Origin: Corydoras sp. C115 | Taxonomy: Eukaryota > Chordata > Actinopteri > Siluriformes > Callichthyidae | Assembly: GCA_019802505.1 (NCBI GenBank) | Contig: JAFMOC010000019.1 | Location: 2,982,501-3,046,500, forward strand | Reading direction: 5' to 3' | Length of the DNA stretch: 64,000 bases | Shown: one piece after another, positions 1 through 11,612 of the stretch | How positions within the stretch are numbered: position 1 is the stretch's first letter | Layout: each line of letters opens with the position of its first letter | Made by a program: the position numbers and the translations under genes | Notes under the pieces: model-generated | The model's input: only the letters and a program-made list of their open reading frames with translations | Told to the model about the DNA's origin: nothing | The model's database searches: none

Positions 1-170
1 AACTGCAGTTTGGACATGAAGTCACTGATAATATTCAGGTTCATGGTAGGATTGATTACTTGTGAGTTCTGCTACCCTAGAGTAGCTTTCCGATCAGGAG
101 ACATCAGAGATGAAGACCTACAGCTGGATAACAGACAAATAACAGAAATGCTTTTTGCCCTATTTTTGTT

Positions 171-354
171 TTGGTTTAGTGGTTAACACGTCCCCCTCTC
201 AGCGCTGGGTCCAGGTTTGAATCCCAATCTAAATTAAGTTTCCTTGTTCTCCTCTTGTCTGTGTGAGTTTCCTCCAGGTTTCTTCAGTTTCCTCCCACAG
301 TCCAAAAAAATGAATAGAAGGTGAATTGGCTTCAGAAGATAATGGATGGATGGA
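171..354 (+). repeat. tRNA-derived SINE, internally deleted (family A)
   Basis: The head keeps an A-box-like TGGTTTAGTGG and a B-box-like GGTTTGAATCC, then the family body with TTTCCTCCCACAGTCC, then jumps to a GAAGATAATGGATGGATGGA tail. About half the body is missing compared with the full copy at 58512. Confidence 0.65.
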
Positions 355-820
355 CTTTATGGAAATGAGTTGCAATAGCAGTTTGGTAATGAAGGCAGCT
401 CTGTGCAGAACCTGAAATAAATCCATCGCTTAACCTACATTCAGCTCGACCCAGCTTCAGCTGATTGAAGCCTTTTGATATAAAAGGCTAGGTGCCTTAT
501 ACAACTACAAGTACTTTTGGATTTACAATACAACCCAGTCTACAGAATGTGGACATTCGAAGTAATTAGGTAATGAATAAATTAATTATAGACAGTTTTT
601 GAATGCAATGTTGAAAAGAATGTATTTTTCTTGTTCCAGCATGACTGTAAGGAACTCTAAGGGTTGAGGAACTTCAGGATTGTACGTCTTTACCGAGAAC
701 TTTTGGGATGAATAGGAACATCAACTGTGAGTCAGGTGAGCTCCACACACATTGATGCTTGAGTTCACAAATGCTTGAATGACTGAAAGACATAAATGCT
801 TGTGTGTGGATGTATACATC

Positions 821-930
821 TGTACAGTGGTGGTGTGATCACAGCGGTCACCTGCCACCTTGAAGATCCTGGGTGGATGTGGTGTGTAGAGTTTGCATGT
901 TCTCCCCATGTCTATTTGGGTTTCCTGGTG
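821..930 (+). repeat. SINE family A fragment
   Basis: A degraded head leads into GAGTTTGCATGTTCTCCCCATG and a truncated GGGTTTCC block shared with the full-length copies at 12674 and 58512. Confidence 0.45.
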
Positions 931-1376
931 AGTTATTCGTAATTCCAAACTTCATTTGGTCGACCTGCTTTTTTTTATAAATACACTTGTTGTAAATCCT
1001 GACTGAGGCGATCATATATTATTGACCTGCTCAGTTATTTATAAGCTGCTTTTAAACAAATAAAAAGCACTTCAGAAAAAAGTGCGTGTCCACCCCCATA
1101 GAACGTCACTTCCAGAGCATGCTCGCATTTCCCTGTGGATTTGAAGTCATGTGGTTGGTCCCCTGATCCGTACTTCCTTAGCTGGGTGTTGTTGGGATAC
1201 ACAGTGTACCCGTGAATGGGGGTGGGGTGGCACACGGGCGCCCGGTCAGAGTGTACGTGCAGCACGGCGTGAAGCGTTCAGTGGAGGTGGAGACACAGAA
1301 GGAACAGGATACTGAGCCTCACAGGAATGCAGCATTATTTTACACAGAGAGGTCCACGTTCAGCTGCTCAGCTGCT

Positions 1377-1395
1377 CCCCCCCCCCCCCCCCCCC
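1377..1395 (+). repeat. C homopolymer
   Basis: An uninterrupted run of about 19 C, followed by a short CA run and a GA-rich purine stretch. Confidence 0.9.
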
Positions 1396-2506
1396 ACACA
1401 CACAGATATACAGAGAGGGAGAGAGAGGGAGATATGTGGAAAAGATATAAGACAATGAGTCTGAACTAAACAACGTTTCATTTTAACCTTTAATTTTAAC
1501 TCATAAATGTATTAAATAAATTTTACTGAACTCAGCAATCATTCTGCACAAATTGACTAAACAGAGAGAAAGAGGAGAGTACAAGAAATAATCTAATCTC
1601 ATCCGACGGCGTTGAGGATTCAAACTAAAGCGTGTGTTTGTGCTGAGATCAGAAACTTTACAGGGAAGTTGCTGTGAAAGGAGTCAAGAACCACAAAGCC
1701 ACGAAGTACAAAGAGAACATGCAAACTCTGCACAGAAAACACCTTCATTCACTCCAACGTTATCTATATATAATATAGAATGCTTCATGTATTTTATTAT
1801 TGTTTTATGTATTTATTATCTGCAAACAACTCCAGAAATAAACTACAAAGAAAAGATACAGGTCTAAAAAAATGAATATAATTAATAACTATGTTTATTT
1901 CATGCTTTAATCCCACAATATGTTCATGTTATGAGACAGAGTTACATAAAGGAAGTTGTTTTATATCTTTTTTTTTAGGATTTTGAGCATCAAGGTTGTG
2001 AAGTCAGTCAATATCTGAAGCCCTGGCTGTTGAGGTTTTTCTAAATTCACCACAGTGCATTCATAATCAGACAAAATGCTGAAGTTCCAACATCAAAGCG
2101 TTCTCAAAAAACACAGCTTCCGCTCCCATGTCTACCTTAGAACTATGTGCTTCCTCTCCAGCATGCAGTTTGAGTATTTTATTATGATCTGTGTGTCTGT
2201 GTAAGTTTCCCAGATCTAAACTCCCATCATTTTCAGTCAGAACGTGAAGGTGCACCTGCTGCCACTTCACTTGCGTTTGAATTTGTCTTCAATTACATTA
2301 TATTTCAACCCATTAAATTACATTTCATTAGATTATATGAGGTCATGAACAGACGTCTTTATTTAAACTAACTTAAAAATACCCCAACTGAATGTTTGGG
2401 GTCAGAAAACAGGGTTGATACTTAAAGCCTACATTAATAACTTTCAGTGGACCTGGTTGAACCCACAACCTTCAGATTGAATGCCCCACTCTCTAAACCT
2501 TGAGAG

Positions 2507-2680
2507 TGTCTGTGTGGTATTTATTGGGTTTTCCTCCCACAGTCCAAAAACATGGATTCAAGGTGAATAGACTGTTCTAAGTTGTTATCTAAATTGCCCC
2601 CATATAGCGTGTGTGTGTGTATAGCGGGAATAGGGAACCCCCAACCCTAGGAGAGGATTAAGCAGAAGATAATAAGATGA
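2507..2680 (+). repeat. SINE family A fragment
   Basis: It contains TTTTCCTCCCACAGTCC, AACATGGATTCAAGGTGAAT and the ATTGCCCCCATATAGCGTGTG block, and ends with a GGATTAAGCAGAAGATAA tail. The 5' head is missing. Confidence 0.65.
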
Positions 2681-3548
2681 GATGTTCTTTGGTCAGTAAC
2701 AGTATTGCACATTCAGAGTTTTGTTCTTCATCACGTTCCTCACCTGCTTATAATGACTGTAGATTGATTATAGCAGACAAAAGTTAGAACATGGTGTAAA
2801 GGACATGAACAAGTTGTTTATCTTAAAATGAAGCAAAATGTCCTGCAGTGTTCTCTCCGTTTACACAGGGTCATTTATTTCTCGATGGTACAGCTAGCAC
2901 AAGAACAGGTTTCTGAAACTCAATGTTCTAGTACAGTGCCATTGTAAACCCTAAGTTTCCTATACATAGTAAACAGTTTTGCTCATACAAACGCGTACGT
3001 GGCCCCTGGAGTCTCTTTAAAAATGTTATGGAGTGTTTGAGACGGAGCAGACGACTGAAATCCAGTCAGCAATCAAAAACGAAGCCAAAACCGGCCTTTA
3101 AAATGAAAGAGGCGCTCGGGACTCAATCATTCGCCTATCAACTACATAATCCTTTTTCCAAAATATTCATCAGGATTTTTCCCTGAAGAGAGAACTGGAA
3201 GATGTGATGCATGATGGGAAAGCAGAGAGGACAACGTCCTCCCATCATCCTGTCATTAATCTCACTGCTTACGACTTACCACTGTCCTGGAATTATTCAT
3301 TTCAGCAGGATCCGTTGGGGGGGTTGTCCCTTTATCATCACTGTCACCAGAAATCTTTCACTGGGACCTTTTACAAAATTCTGTGGACCAATTATTTGAC
3401 TCTGATTATTTGATAGTATTTTTCTGAGTGAGTTGAACGAATCAGGACTCGATTTTATAATAATGGCATTCGGCTGTGCTCATTCAGTTCCAATGCTATA
3501 AGTTTGATAAAGTCAAGAACCTTGCCATGCATGTTGCACACTGTCCAA

Positions 3549-3549
<1 letters not shown>

Positions 3550-3579
<30 letters not shown>
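3550..3579 (+). repeat. T homopolymer
   Basis: About 30 bases of T with one C near the start. It directly precedes the Tc1-like relic. Confidence 0.9.
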
Positions 3580-3580
<1 letters not shown>

Positions 3581-3740
3581 GCATTAGTGTACCATAGTGC
3601 ACAACTCAAGATCCATAACAACATGAATGGAGGAATTTGGTATGGAAGAACCTGACGTCCCATCTTCCATCCAACACAAACTTTAACTTCAGTGTCTGAC
3701 GCCACAAATACTCTGAATGAATGAATAACCTATAAACACT
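3577..3740 (+). mobile_element. Tc1/mariner transposase relic
   Basis: The stretch resembles the C-terminal half of the common fish Tc1-type transposase gene: GTGCACAACTCAAGATCCATA, then GAATTTGGTATGGAAGAACC, then a later block AGTGTCTGACGCCACAAATA. The part with the last catalytic acidic residue has been lost between these blocks. No open frame remains. The family assignment is from memory. Confidence 0.6.
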
Positions 3741-4914
3741 TCACTTACCATTTACCTTAGCGAGAACTAAAGGGAGACCAGCTGGACGACAGGAGTTTTG
3801 GATCATGACAGGGGTTTTGGATCATGACAGTTTTTTACTCAAGAAAGTGAGTAAAGCAAGAAGCAAAAAACTCAAGACTAATCATAACACCATAGCTGAT
3901 GTTCAACTGCTGGCGCAAAACCCAACCAGCACTTCCAGAATTGTTGAAACGTCAGACAATGGCTTCTTTTCATTTGAATATCTCAAGCCTTTCTGCCTCC
4001 AAACGAAATACAAACGTGTCCTAAACAAAAAGGATCATTTCCATAGCAGCTGGAAGATTAACACTCTGGGAAAATGAGGATTTATGTTGCTTGTTAGTTT
4101 CTCTGTCACTGAACATTTTATCCAGAGGGGTTTATTTTCACTGAAGCTGGTTGCCAGCCAGCATCTTTCCATGGCACCGAGAGGAGGATCCAAGACTTAA
4201 AATGAATTAAAATGAATTAATTAAAATGAGTTTTTAAAGAGTTTTAAAGAATTTTAATCAGAACATTTACACTGAACAACCTGAACCTTCAAACTAAAAG
4301 AGAGAGAAGAACAATAAGTGGAGAGTGTGTCCATTTATCACATGCAAATCCTGTTGAATAAAGTCAAATGCTAGTTTGTTTTTTTAAAGCAGAACAGGTG
4401 AGCACCCCCCTCACATTCAAAACCACCGGCAGATCTAATAACCAAAGTGAACCAGATGTCACTGCGCACTCTGACTGAGGCTGTATGTGTCCACGTCCTG
4501 GTTCTCAGCTATGGACATCAGTCCACGTTCCAGTTCCACACACAGGCACAAAACTTTCCACTCACATCTTCCTTTTGTTCCTTGTTGTTTCCCTCCTCCT
4601 ACATTTTCCCCGAGTGTCTGCTTACATTCCTTCCACAATAACCTCTCACACCAACAAACGTTGCACAGCTGGCGAATGTAGTCACTTCACTCCCATTTAA
4701 AAAGCCTGTATAAAGTCCTCATGGTTTTTTTGTGCTGTATAAAATACACTTATTTAAGAAGATGCTTCAATTCATCAGATGGCAAGTCACCAAACTGCTG
4801 TTACAACATTTGAATGTTTTTGCATTTCTTGTTTATTGAAATGAACATTGTGTTCATAGAAAAAAAAACGTGGAATTAATGAAACAGATTTTATCAAAGC
4901 ATCTCACTGACACT

Positions 4915-4964
4915 GAGAATGCTTATCTCACTGAGAACGCTGATCTCACTGAGAATGCTGATCC
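4915..4964 (+). repeat. 18-bp tandem repeat, about 2.8 copies
   Basis: The unit GAGAATGCTTATCTCACT occurs three times with one or two substitutions; the last copy is partial. Confidence 0.8.
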
Positions 4965-5322
4965 AAACTTTTGACGAATACTGTATATTTACTTATGGAC
5001 AAGATACGTTTCTCTAAATGAACTTTAAGCAAAGCAGAACTTTCTTAGCATGAAATCGAACACTGAAAGTGTCTGAGAGGGAGGTGTATGATACTTGATG
5101 GTTTTACTGAAACTGGATCAGTTATATCCAAACCACAGTCATGAGAACCAAAAGTAACCGCATCATCAGAAGACAGACACAGAAAACTGTTTATCAAAGC
5201 AGAGAAACAGCATTTTTACTCCTGATGCATAATCTGCTGAATTGAGCAGAGTCATCAGCAAAAGTCCTGGAAACTTTTAGTCTTTAGGGAGGCAAATGTG
5301 CTAACCACCGTGCCACCCTTAA

Positions 5323-5339
5323 GGGGGGGGGGGGGGGTG

Positions 5340-5435
<96 letters not shown>

Positions 5436-5462
5436 TTTTTTATTATTATTTTTTTTTTTTTT
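5323..5462 (+). repeat. Compound microsatellite G(15)-(AT)38-T-rich
   Basis: A G run at 5323-5337 is followed by about 38 AT units at 5343-5418 and then a T tract broken by TATTATTA to about 5462. The three simple sequences lie nearly end to end. Confidence 0.9.
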
Positions 5463-6448
5463 AAAGTTTTAAGTGCATATTTTTTAAGAGAGATGAGTGA
5501 TCTGAAACCTCTGTAGAGCTGTACAACATTAACCATCTGAGCGTCAGAGTAAACCACTTGTTTTCGTGGAAAACAAACTTTACAGGCGTAGACATGTGCA
5601 TGTTCCCCTCTGTACTGTAAAGAACTTGTAAAAACAAAGTTTCCGTTCTCCTTTGTGTGACATACAGCGGCTCAGTAGATGAAGAGATAAACTGTCAGGG
5701 ACAGCATGAAGGACAGATCCAGAGAACCACAGACCCAACCATGAGACTGAACACCACAGGAAGTTGTAGAAATTCCTTAAAACATCATAAAAGTGAGGCA
5801 TAAACACCTCAGTGCAACGTCACTCCTACTACTGTCTGAGTGGAAACAATATATCTGAAGGAATGTCATCACTGCTACCAAACCTATACCTCACACACGT
5901 CACTCATACCACTGCACTGATGTCCTTCCATACGTGCACATCTACTAAAAGTACATAAAGAGAGCACCCACAGGAAGTGACAGAGAGATAGCAGACCTGT
6001 GTGTATTGAGAAACTGAGGGATCTACTCCAGCTACTCCCAACTGCTCCTGAAGAAAAGGTCCATATGAAATGCAGGGATCCTGATGAGCTGAGTGTAAAT
6101 GTAAATTTAAGGAATTAGCTCGCACATGCACCTACCCAAAAATACTCAAATGCACCTTGTGAGGATGTCTGCTGCTGAATATTTTGGAATTATTATTGCT
6201 ATCTACTTCATTAAACCATTCTAACTCTGCCCTTTTCTTTCTACAGAGCTAAATAGAGGTGACATGAAGCCTATCCTGCAAGAGAATTATGGACATTTTA
6301 TGACCTTATCCTGTTGGCAGCAAGATGAGCAAGTCTAGTCTAGTCTTGTTATTCCATCTCTTTAAAAGTCTAGACCTGACTCGTGTCTTAACAATCTCTA
6401 CAACGATAGTTCCAGTTTTTTTTATAGGTTCCGAACCTGGTCAGTGTT

Positions 6449-6700
6449 CAGAATCAGAATCAGAATACTTTATTAATCCCGGTGGGGAAACTGCAGTAGT
6501 CACAGATGCATTAGTTACAATATTATGATGTACAAAAAGAATAAAGGATAAAAGTACTAACAATAAAAATAAGTAACGCGTCATAAAAAGCAGAAGAATA
6601 AGAATACAATATAATACAATATAATCAAATTTAAAGTATCACCAGCAATTTAAATACAAAATAAAAAGTAAAGTGGCAAAAGAAATATGAAATATACCGT
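6449..6700 (-). repeat. Retroposon 3' end, reverse orientation
   Basis: CAGAATCAGAATCAGAATAC followed by TTTATTAATCCCGGTGGGGA is a very common fish repeat terminus, read here from its 3' tail inwards. The right border is unclear because the sequence becomes A-rich. Confidence 0.5.
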
Positions 6701-7060
6701 ACGACATGCACAAATACTGCAATTGTGAATTATATAATGTAATAAAGTATTGCACATATAAATCATATTTGTGAAAGGTGAAAGGACAGGGAATCGATTT
6801 GCACATTCACACAGACATTCTAACAAACATGGCAGTGTGATTTATTATCTTTAATTGCCTGCTAGCATGTTGGCAATTTGAGAGGAAGCGCACAATGGGA
6901 AAACATACCAAAGATCAAACCCAGGCTATGAGGCTCCGTCCACTGCACTTCAGTCGACAGATAAATACAAACAGGAAACATGTGGATGGTCTATATATCT
7001 CCTCATCTGATGTAGGCACCAAGCTCTCTACAGGAGCTGCGCTGTGTGATGGTTTAAGGA

Positions 7061-7067
<7 letters not shown>

Positions 7068-7118
<51 letters not shown>
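7068..7118 (+). repeat. (CT)n microsatellite
   Basis: About 25 uninterrupted CT units. Confidence 0.95.
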
Positions 7119-7120
<2 letters not shown>

Positions 7121-7338
7121 CTGCCCCTGTGTCCTGCTCCCTCCCCACTTTATTTCTCCCTCTATAGCAAGCGGGCCACTGCTGATAAGGATCAAGATGT
7201 TTGTGTTGGAAGCTGTCCTACTGAAAGCCTGATGAGGACAATCTGAGGGGCTCCACCAGCTGCTGAAAGAGACAGGTCTGAAAAGTAAAAACCTTTCTGA
7301 TGAATGGGGACGGCAGGGGAGGAGGCAGGGGAGGAGAC

Positions 7339-7356
7339 GGGGGGGGGGGGGGGGGG
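7339..7356 (+). repeat. G homopolymer in a GGA-rich tract
   Basis: A run of 18 G lies inside a purine-rich region (about 7303-7405) of GGAGGCAGGG-like units. Confidence 0.85.
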
Positions 7357-8135
7357 CAGGGTAGGAGGCAGGGTGGGCAGAGGACAGAAGTGGAGGCGGC
7401 AGGGGATGATGTGTAAACAGATTAAGCTTTTACCATGCCTGATCTGTAAGGGGATTTCATTAAAAGGTGGAGAAACTGAAAGGAATGCTGGTCTATAGTT
7501 TACAGATGCCCCACCTTTCTCCTACGATTCACCTTCCTCCTCAAAAACTTCAGCATCAATCTAAACACACCCTATCCAGCTATTCAGGGTGGTAGATCAT
7601 TTAAGGTTATGTCAGGGCCAGAATTGTAAGACTGGTCTTTCTGGACCATGGAAACCAAAACTGATCTGATCTCTAATAATCAGTCTGTTAAGGAAAGTGC
7701 AAACGACAGTATCACTGTTCACTCTTTATCACATGAAGATCATTTGCATACTTGATTTGAGGAAGTATTAAAGGTTGCTATCATTTTTGATCATTTGTTT
7801 GCACATGGGCACATTTACATATATTGTTTGGGATTCAAATACTCCATTTTTTATATTAAAGGTCATCTGAGTTCGGGAGTCAGGTGTGTCCTGCTATTTT
7901 AACATGACACACGGTGCATATTGGTACCAAAAGCTTCATTTTAGTTCATTAAGTTCCTCTTAAACACTCAGTGCTTTTATAGAGAATTAATCATAGCGTC
8001 GCCGCCTGCAATGCGATTGACCTCAGACCACAGCGCAAACCTCTGCCATGCTTTACAGGTTTGTGATATTGTAATCAAATGCTAACTAAAGGTAAACAGC
8101 TGAGTGGATGGACTCGTCTAGCTTCATTTATAAAA

Positions 8136-8290
8136 GGGCTTCCTCCCACAGTCCAAAAACATGGATTCAAGGTGAATTGGATGCTCTAAATTACCCCTAT
8201 ATAGTTTGTGTGTGTAAATGAATGGGCCCCTGTCCTGAGTGTATCCCCCCCCCCCGACCCTAGTATAGGATTAAGTGAAAGATAATCTAT
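8136..8290 (+). repeat. SINE family A fragment
   Basis: It begins within the TCCTCCCACAGTCC block, continues through AACATGGATTCAAGGTGAAT and CTAAATTACCCCTATATAG, and ends with CCGACCCTAGTATAGGATTA. The tRNA-like head is absent. Confidence 0.65.
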
Positions 8291-8551
8291 GGACAGATAT
8301 ATAGTGCACAAAAAAGTGATTCTGTGAGAAATGTAATTCAGTCACTCTTCGTTTTATACTTTTGTAAAACACATGCCTGTTTTAATTTGTACTAATAATC
8401 ACACTTCAAACAATAAATCTCTCTAAGTGAGAAAATTAGTTTTATTAGTAATATCTTCCTCCAGACATGAACACCTACTCTGTTAAATCAGATGAAATTT
8501 AGTGGTACGGATTATACAGGGTTTTAGGATTTCTGCAGATTGTGTCCCATC

Positions 8552-8859
8552 GCACTCTGCACCCCACACCCTGCACCCCACACCCTGCACCCCACACCCT
8601 GCATCTCACACCCTGCACCCCACATCCTGAATCTAACACCCTGCACACCACATCCTGAATCTCACACCCTGCACCCCACACCCTGCATCTCACACCCTAC
8701 ACCCGGCACCCCACACCCTGCACCCCACATCCTGCATCTCACACCCTGCACCCCACATCCTGAATCTCACACCCTGCACCCCACATCCTGAATCTCACAC
8801 CCTGCACCCCACATCCCGCATCTCACACCCAGCATCTCACACCCTGCATCTCACATCTT
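8552..8859 (+). repeat. 14-bp C-rich minisatellite, about 22 units
   Basis: Units of 14 bases alternate among ACACCCTGCACCCC, ACACCCTGCATCTC and ACATCCTGAATCTC. The variants follow one another in a partly regular order, which suggests duplication of multi-unit blocks. The other strand is G-rich (GGGTGTGGGGTGCA). Open frames in both directions arise only from the repeat. Confidence 0.93.
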
Positions 8860-9068
8860 GAGGAAATAAAAATAACAAACTTTTTTTATAGAACCTCTTT
8901 CCCCTTATTTAGAGGCTCAAATTTCTTGCACTGCTATTTTGATGACATTCTTTGAGGAAGCTCTAATAAACTGCAATTTCTCATTTTGGGAAGTGGATAC
9001 TTCCAAAGCCAGTGAATAATTTTAAATAAAAAAAAAAAAAAAGAAAACTAATAATCTAAACCACAATG

Positions 9069-9120
9069 ATAACAATCTTCTTCTTCTTTCCGCTGTTCCC
9101 ATTGGAAGTCGCCACAGAAA
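9069..9120 (-). repeat. LINE 3' terminus fragment
   Basis: CTTCTTCTTTCCGCTGTTCC followed by CATTGGAAGTCGCCACAG is the reverse of the common fish repeat end GTGGCGACxxCTxxxGGGA found on the + strand near 43420. Confidence 0.5.
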
Positions 9121-9264
9121 TAAATATTTACTGAACTATATATTTTATATATCTATATATTTGATCTCTCTCTGTATATTTATAGTAAGGTGTTGAGGTT
9201 GTTTGTGCATGATTAAACTGATCCTGTTTTATCACTCAGCAGTGGAACCTGAGCTCTTAACAGT

Positions 9265-9627
9265 CTGATGAATGCGCTTCGTTTCGCGTGCGTGTGTGTG
9301 AGCTCAGGGTCGGCTGTCACGACATCCGGGACTCTTCGTGTTCCACGTCACGGGGGTGTCGTGAGACGAGAAGAATCCACTCCACGTTTCTCATGCAAAT
9401 CCAAGCTCTGTTACGATCCAGGATCACTGCACGCAACACACAGACACGCGCACGCACTCACGCAAATGTGTGTCTGTGTGTGTGCGTGTGTGTGCGTGTG
9501 TGTGTGTGTGTTGTATGGGTGTATGTGTATGTGTGTGTGTCTGTGTTGTTTCTATGTATGTGTGTGTATGGGTGTCTGTGGGTATGTCTGTGTGTGTGTG
9601 TCTGTGGTATGTCTGTGGTGTATCTAT

Positions 9628-9669
<42 letters not shown>

Positions 9670-9835
9670 TGTGGTGTGTGTTTGTGGTATGTCTGTGGTG
9701 TATCTATGGTGTGTGTGTGTGTGTGTGTGTGTCTGTGGTGTGTGTTTGTGGTATGTCTGTGGTGTATCTATGGTGTGTGTGTGTGTGTATGTGTGTCTGT
9801 GGTGTGTGTCTGTGGTATGTCTGTGGTGTATCTAT

Positions 9836-9873
<38 letters not shown>

Positions 9874-10150
9874 TGTGGTGTGTGTGTTTGTGGTATGTGT
9901 CTGTGGTGTGTGTCTTTGGGGGTGTGGGACGTGACTGCGATCATTGATATCTGTGTGTAAAGTTACATCAGACTGTTGTAAACGCCGCGGCTCCTCTGCA
10001 TCATGGCGCTTGGCTCGCGGTGACGCGCGCTGTTGGTGGATGAGATAAGCCGCTAATGAACTCGGGCATCACGCTGCTGCTGCTGCTGTTCCAGAGTCTG
10101 AGAGACAGAACCCAACGGAACTGAGCTGGGGGTGATTGATCAGACGGTCA
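9265..10150. promoter_or_regulatory. CpG-rich stretch interrupted by a TG minisatellite; possible promoter
   Basis: CpG is dense at 9265-9460 and again at 9980-10120, unlike the AT-rich surroundings, and the two parts are separated by the TG-rich array at 9462-9912. No TATA box, recognisable protein or donor site settles which strand is transcribed. It may be the promoter of a divergent or non-coding transcript, an alternative lekr1 promoter, or simply a CpG-rich relic. Confidence 0.4.
9462..9912 (+). repeat. TG-rich microsatellite with a higher-order minisatellite unit
   Basis: Simple TG runs alternate with a recurring block containing GTTTGTGGTATGTCTGTGGT and GTATCTATGGTG. The block recurs about every 60-70 bases, near 9600, 9670, 9735, 9800 and 9870. 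Long open frames of Cys and Val come only from the repeat. Confidence 0.9.
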
Positions 10151-10521
10151 GTGGTCATTACGCAGTGGAGTGCAGACAGCAGGAAGACCCGCTTCGTTTT
10201 TTGGGTTTAATGGGTTAAAAAGTGGCCTCTGGTGCGGAGAACAGCCAAGACCCAGTCGGAGCAAACCAGTTTAAAACCCCTTTTTAAAAGCTAGAATGTG
10301 GCATTTTTACAAAAGCTTTAATTAAGTAAATGTTCCTTAGCTAAGAACCACACTTTCCCCTGCAGTTACTCTAATTCTCGAACCCACAACAATAAGAGAT
10401 GACCACAGACTTCCTCGAAACTTGTAAAGTCTCAAGCTTCTCATCCAACTGAACGACTGATTCACTGAGTTCTGCTCTGGACTCCTGGTTACTGGGATAA
10501 AAGGATGTTTTTTTTTATTTA

Positions 10522-10660
10522 GGGTGGCACAGTGGTGGCGTGGTTCCTGCTCTCGCCTCACGGCATAAACTTTGTTCCTTAGTGTACGGTGGACAAGTTC
10601 CTTTATGTGTGGAGTTGCATTTTCTCCCCATATGGGCCTCCTTCCGGGTGAGCTGACGAG
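10522..10660 (+). repeat. Degraded SINE family A head
   Basis: GGGTGGCACAGTGGTGGCGTGG, then CTCGCCTCACGGC and GTGTGGAGTTGCATTTTCTC, follow the order of the SINE head, with a badly eroded B box. Confidence 0.45.
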
Positions 10661-10734
10661 CTGAATTTACTTTAGGTGGAGGGTTCTGCTGTTTGTTTGC
10701 CTCACGATAAAAATGAATGAACTGTTTTTATTGA

Positions 10735-11115
10735 AGTTGGCGATTCTTCGGCCTCCTCTCATTCACTCACTGTGCACAAGCCTGACTTCAGTAACGCTGG
10801 CTGGCATGACTGTTTTGCCAGACCAGCTAGTTGATATATCTGTAAAACTGCTGCTTTTCTGGAATTTTAACACCCTGCAGTGTCTGACTTTTAAGCAGAA
10901 TGGTGCAATGAAGATAAGACATCCGTTAAGCCACAATTCCTCAGACGGTATTGCCCTGTTGGTGAGAGCAATCAGATGACTGATGTTACAGTAAAAGGTT
11001 ACAGTAACTCAGATAACCGCCCTGAAAACCACCCCGTGATGTTCAAAAGAGCTTTACAGAAGTAAGGCATGGCAAACCTTAAGGCTGTTTCGAGAGAAAA
11101 AGGTGGAACTACCCA
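10735..11115 (+). repeat. Old interspersed repeat common in fishes
   Basis: The order of blocks (GGCATGACTGTTTTGCCAGACC, a run ending GTGTCTGACTTTTAAGCAGA, AATGGTGCAATGAAGATAAG, then AGTAACTCAGATAACC) matches a medium-length repeat that I recall from many teleost genomes. The open frame at 10713-10979 is explained by it. The copy is diverged and I cannot fix its ends. Confidence 0.5.
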
Positions 11116-11336
11116 GTTTTACAACCGCGAGAAAGAGGTACTCAGTTTGAATGTGAAACTGGTGACCGCTTCAGTAACAGAGCACAATGAACACAACGTC
11201 CACACATCGCTGAGCACTTATCATCAAACATCTCAGTAATGCAAATTTATTAATCACATTTCTGTTAATGAAGGAGTTCTGTGCAGTTCAGAAGAGGGCA
11301 GTTCATGTGCCAACTAATCTCACCGTCTGACGCACA

Positions 11337-11372
11337 ATCCCCAATCCCAATCCCCAATCCCAATCCCAATCT
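11337..11372 (+). repeat. Short CCCAAT tandem repeat
   Basis: About six imperfect units of CCCAAT or CCCCAAT. Confidence 0.8.
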
Positions 11373-11460
11373 CACCCGCACGTTCTTTTCCCTTTTAGCT
11401 GTATTCATCCATCCACTTCATTCAGAGTCCCTCTCCTACTTTCACTTAAACTTTACCTCT

Positions 11461-11486
11461 TTTTCTACTGTCTGTCTGTCTGTCTG

Positions 11487-11517
<31 letters not shown>

Positions 11518-11523
11518 CTCTAT

Positions 11524-11567
<44 letters not shown>

Positions 11568-11612
11568 GTGTCTCTCTCTCTCTCTGTCTCTCTCTGTCTC
11601 TCTCTCTCTCAG
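11461..11612 (+). repeat. Pyrimidine microsatellite (CT/CTGT)n
   Basis: Runs of TCTC with interspersed CTGT units and two copies of TATGTGTC. The whole tract is almost pure pyrimidine on the + strand and ends about 500 bases before the lekr1 start. Confidence 0.93.

Larger units (their letters stand above)
1..9260. other. Intergenic region upstream of lekr1
   Basis: No reading frame here shows a known protein or a splice-compatible exon series. It holds decayed SINE pieces (171, 821, 2507, 8136), a Tc1 transposase relic (3577), a retroposon tail (6449), a short 18-bp tandem repeat (4915), a G-AT-T compound microsatellite (5323), a CT microsatellite (7068), homopolymer C and G runs (1377, 7339) and a 14-bp minisatellite (8552). 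The remainder is AT-rich sequence in which I see nothing. Confidence 0.7.

Noticed and set aside
1212..1469. Open frame with a proline run
   Set aside because: The prolines come from a C homopolymer and the rest matches nothing I know.
3805..4077. 90-codon open frame
   Set aside because: No recognisable domain; it starts in a local direct duplication of TTTTGGATCATGACAG and is best explained by chance.
8499..8791. Pro/His-rich open frames and possible CRISPR-like spacing
   Set aside because: The unit is a contiguous 14-bp minisatellite without unique spacers, and the genome is vertebrate.
9268..9960. Open frame of 230 codons, rich in Cys and Val
   Set aside because: It is the translation of a TG repeat array; all three frames are open for the same reason.
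10056..10124. Short frame starting with a signal-peptide-like leucine run
   Set aside because: It stops after 22 codons, no donor site extends it, and the leucines come from a CTG repeat.
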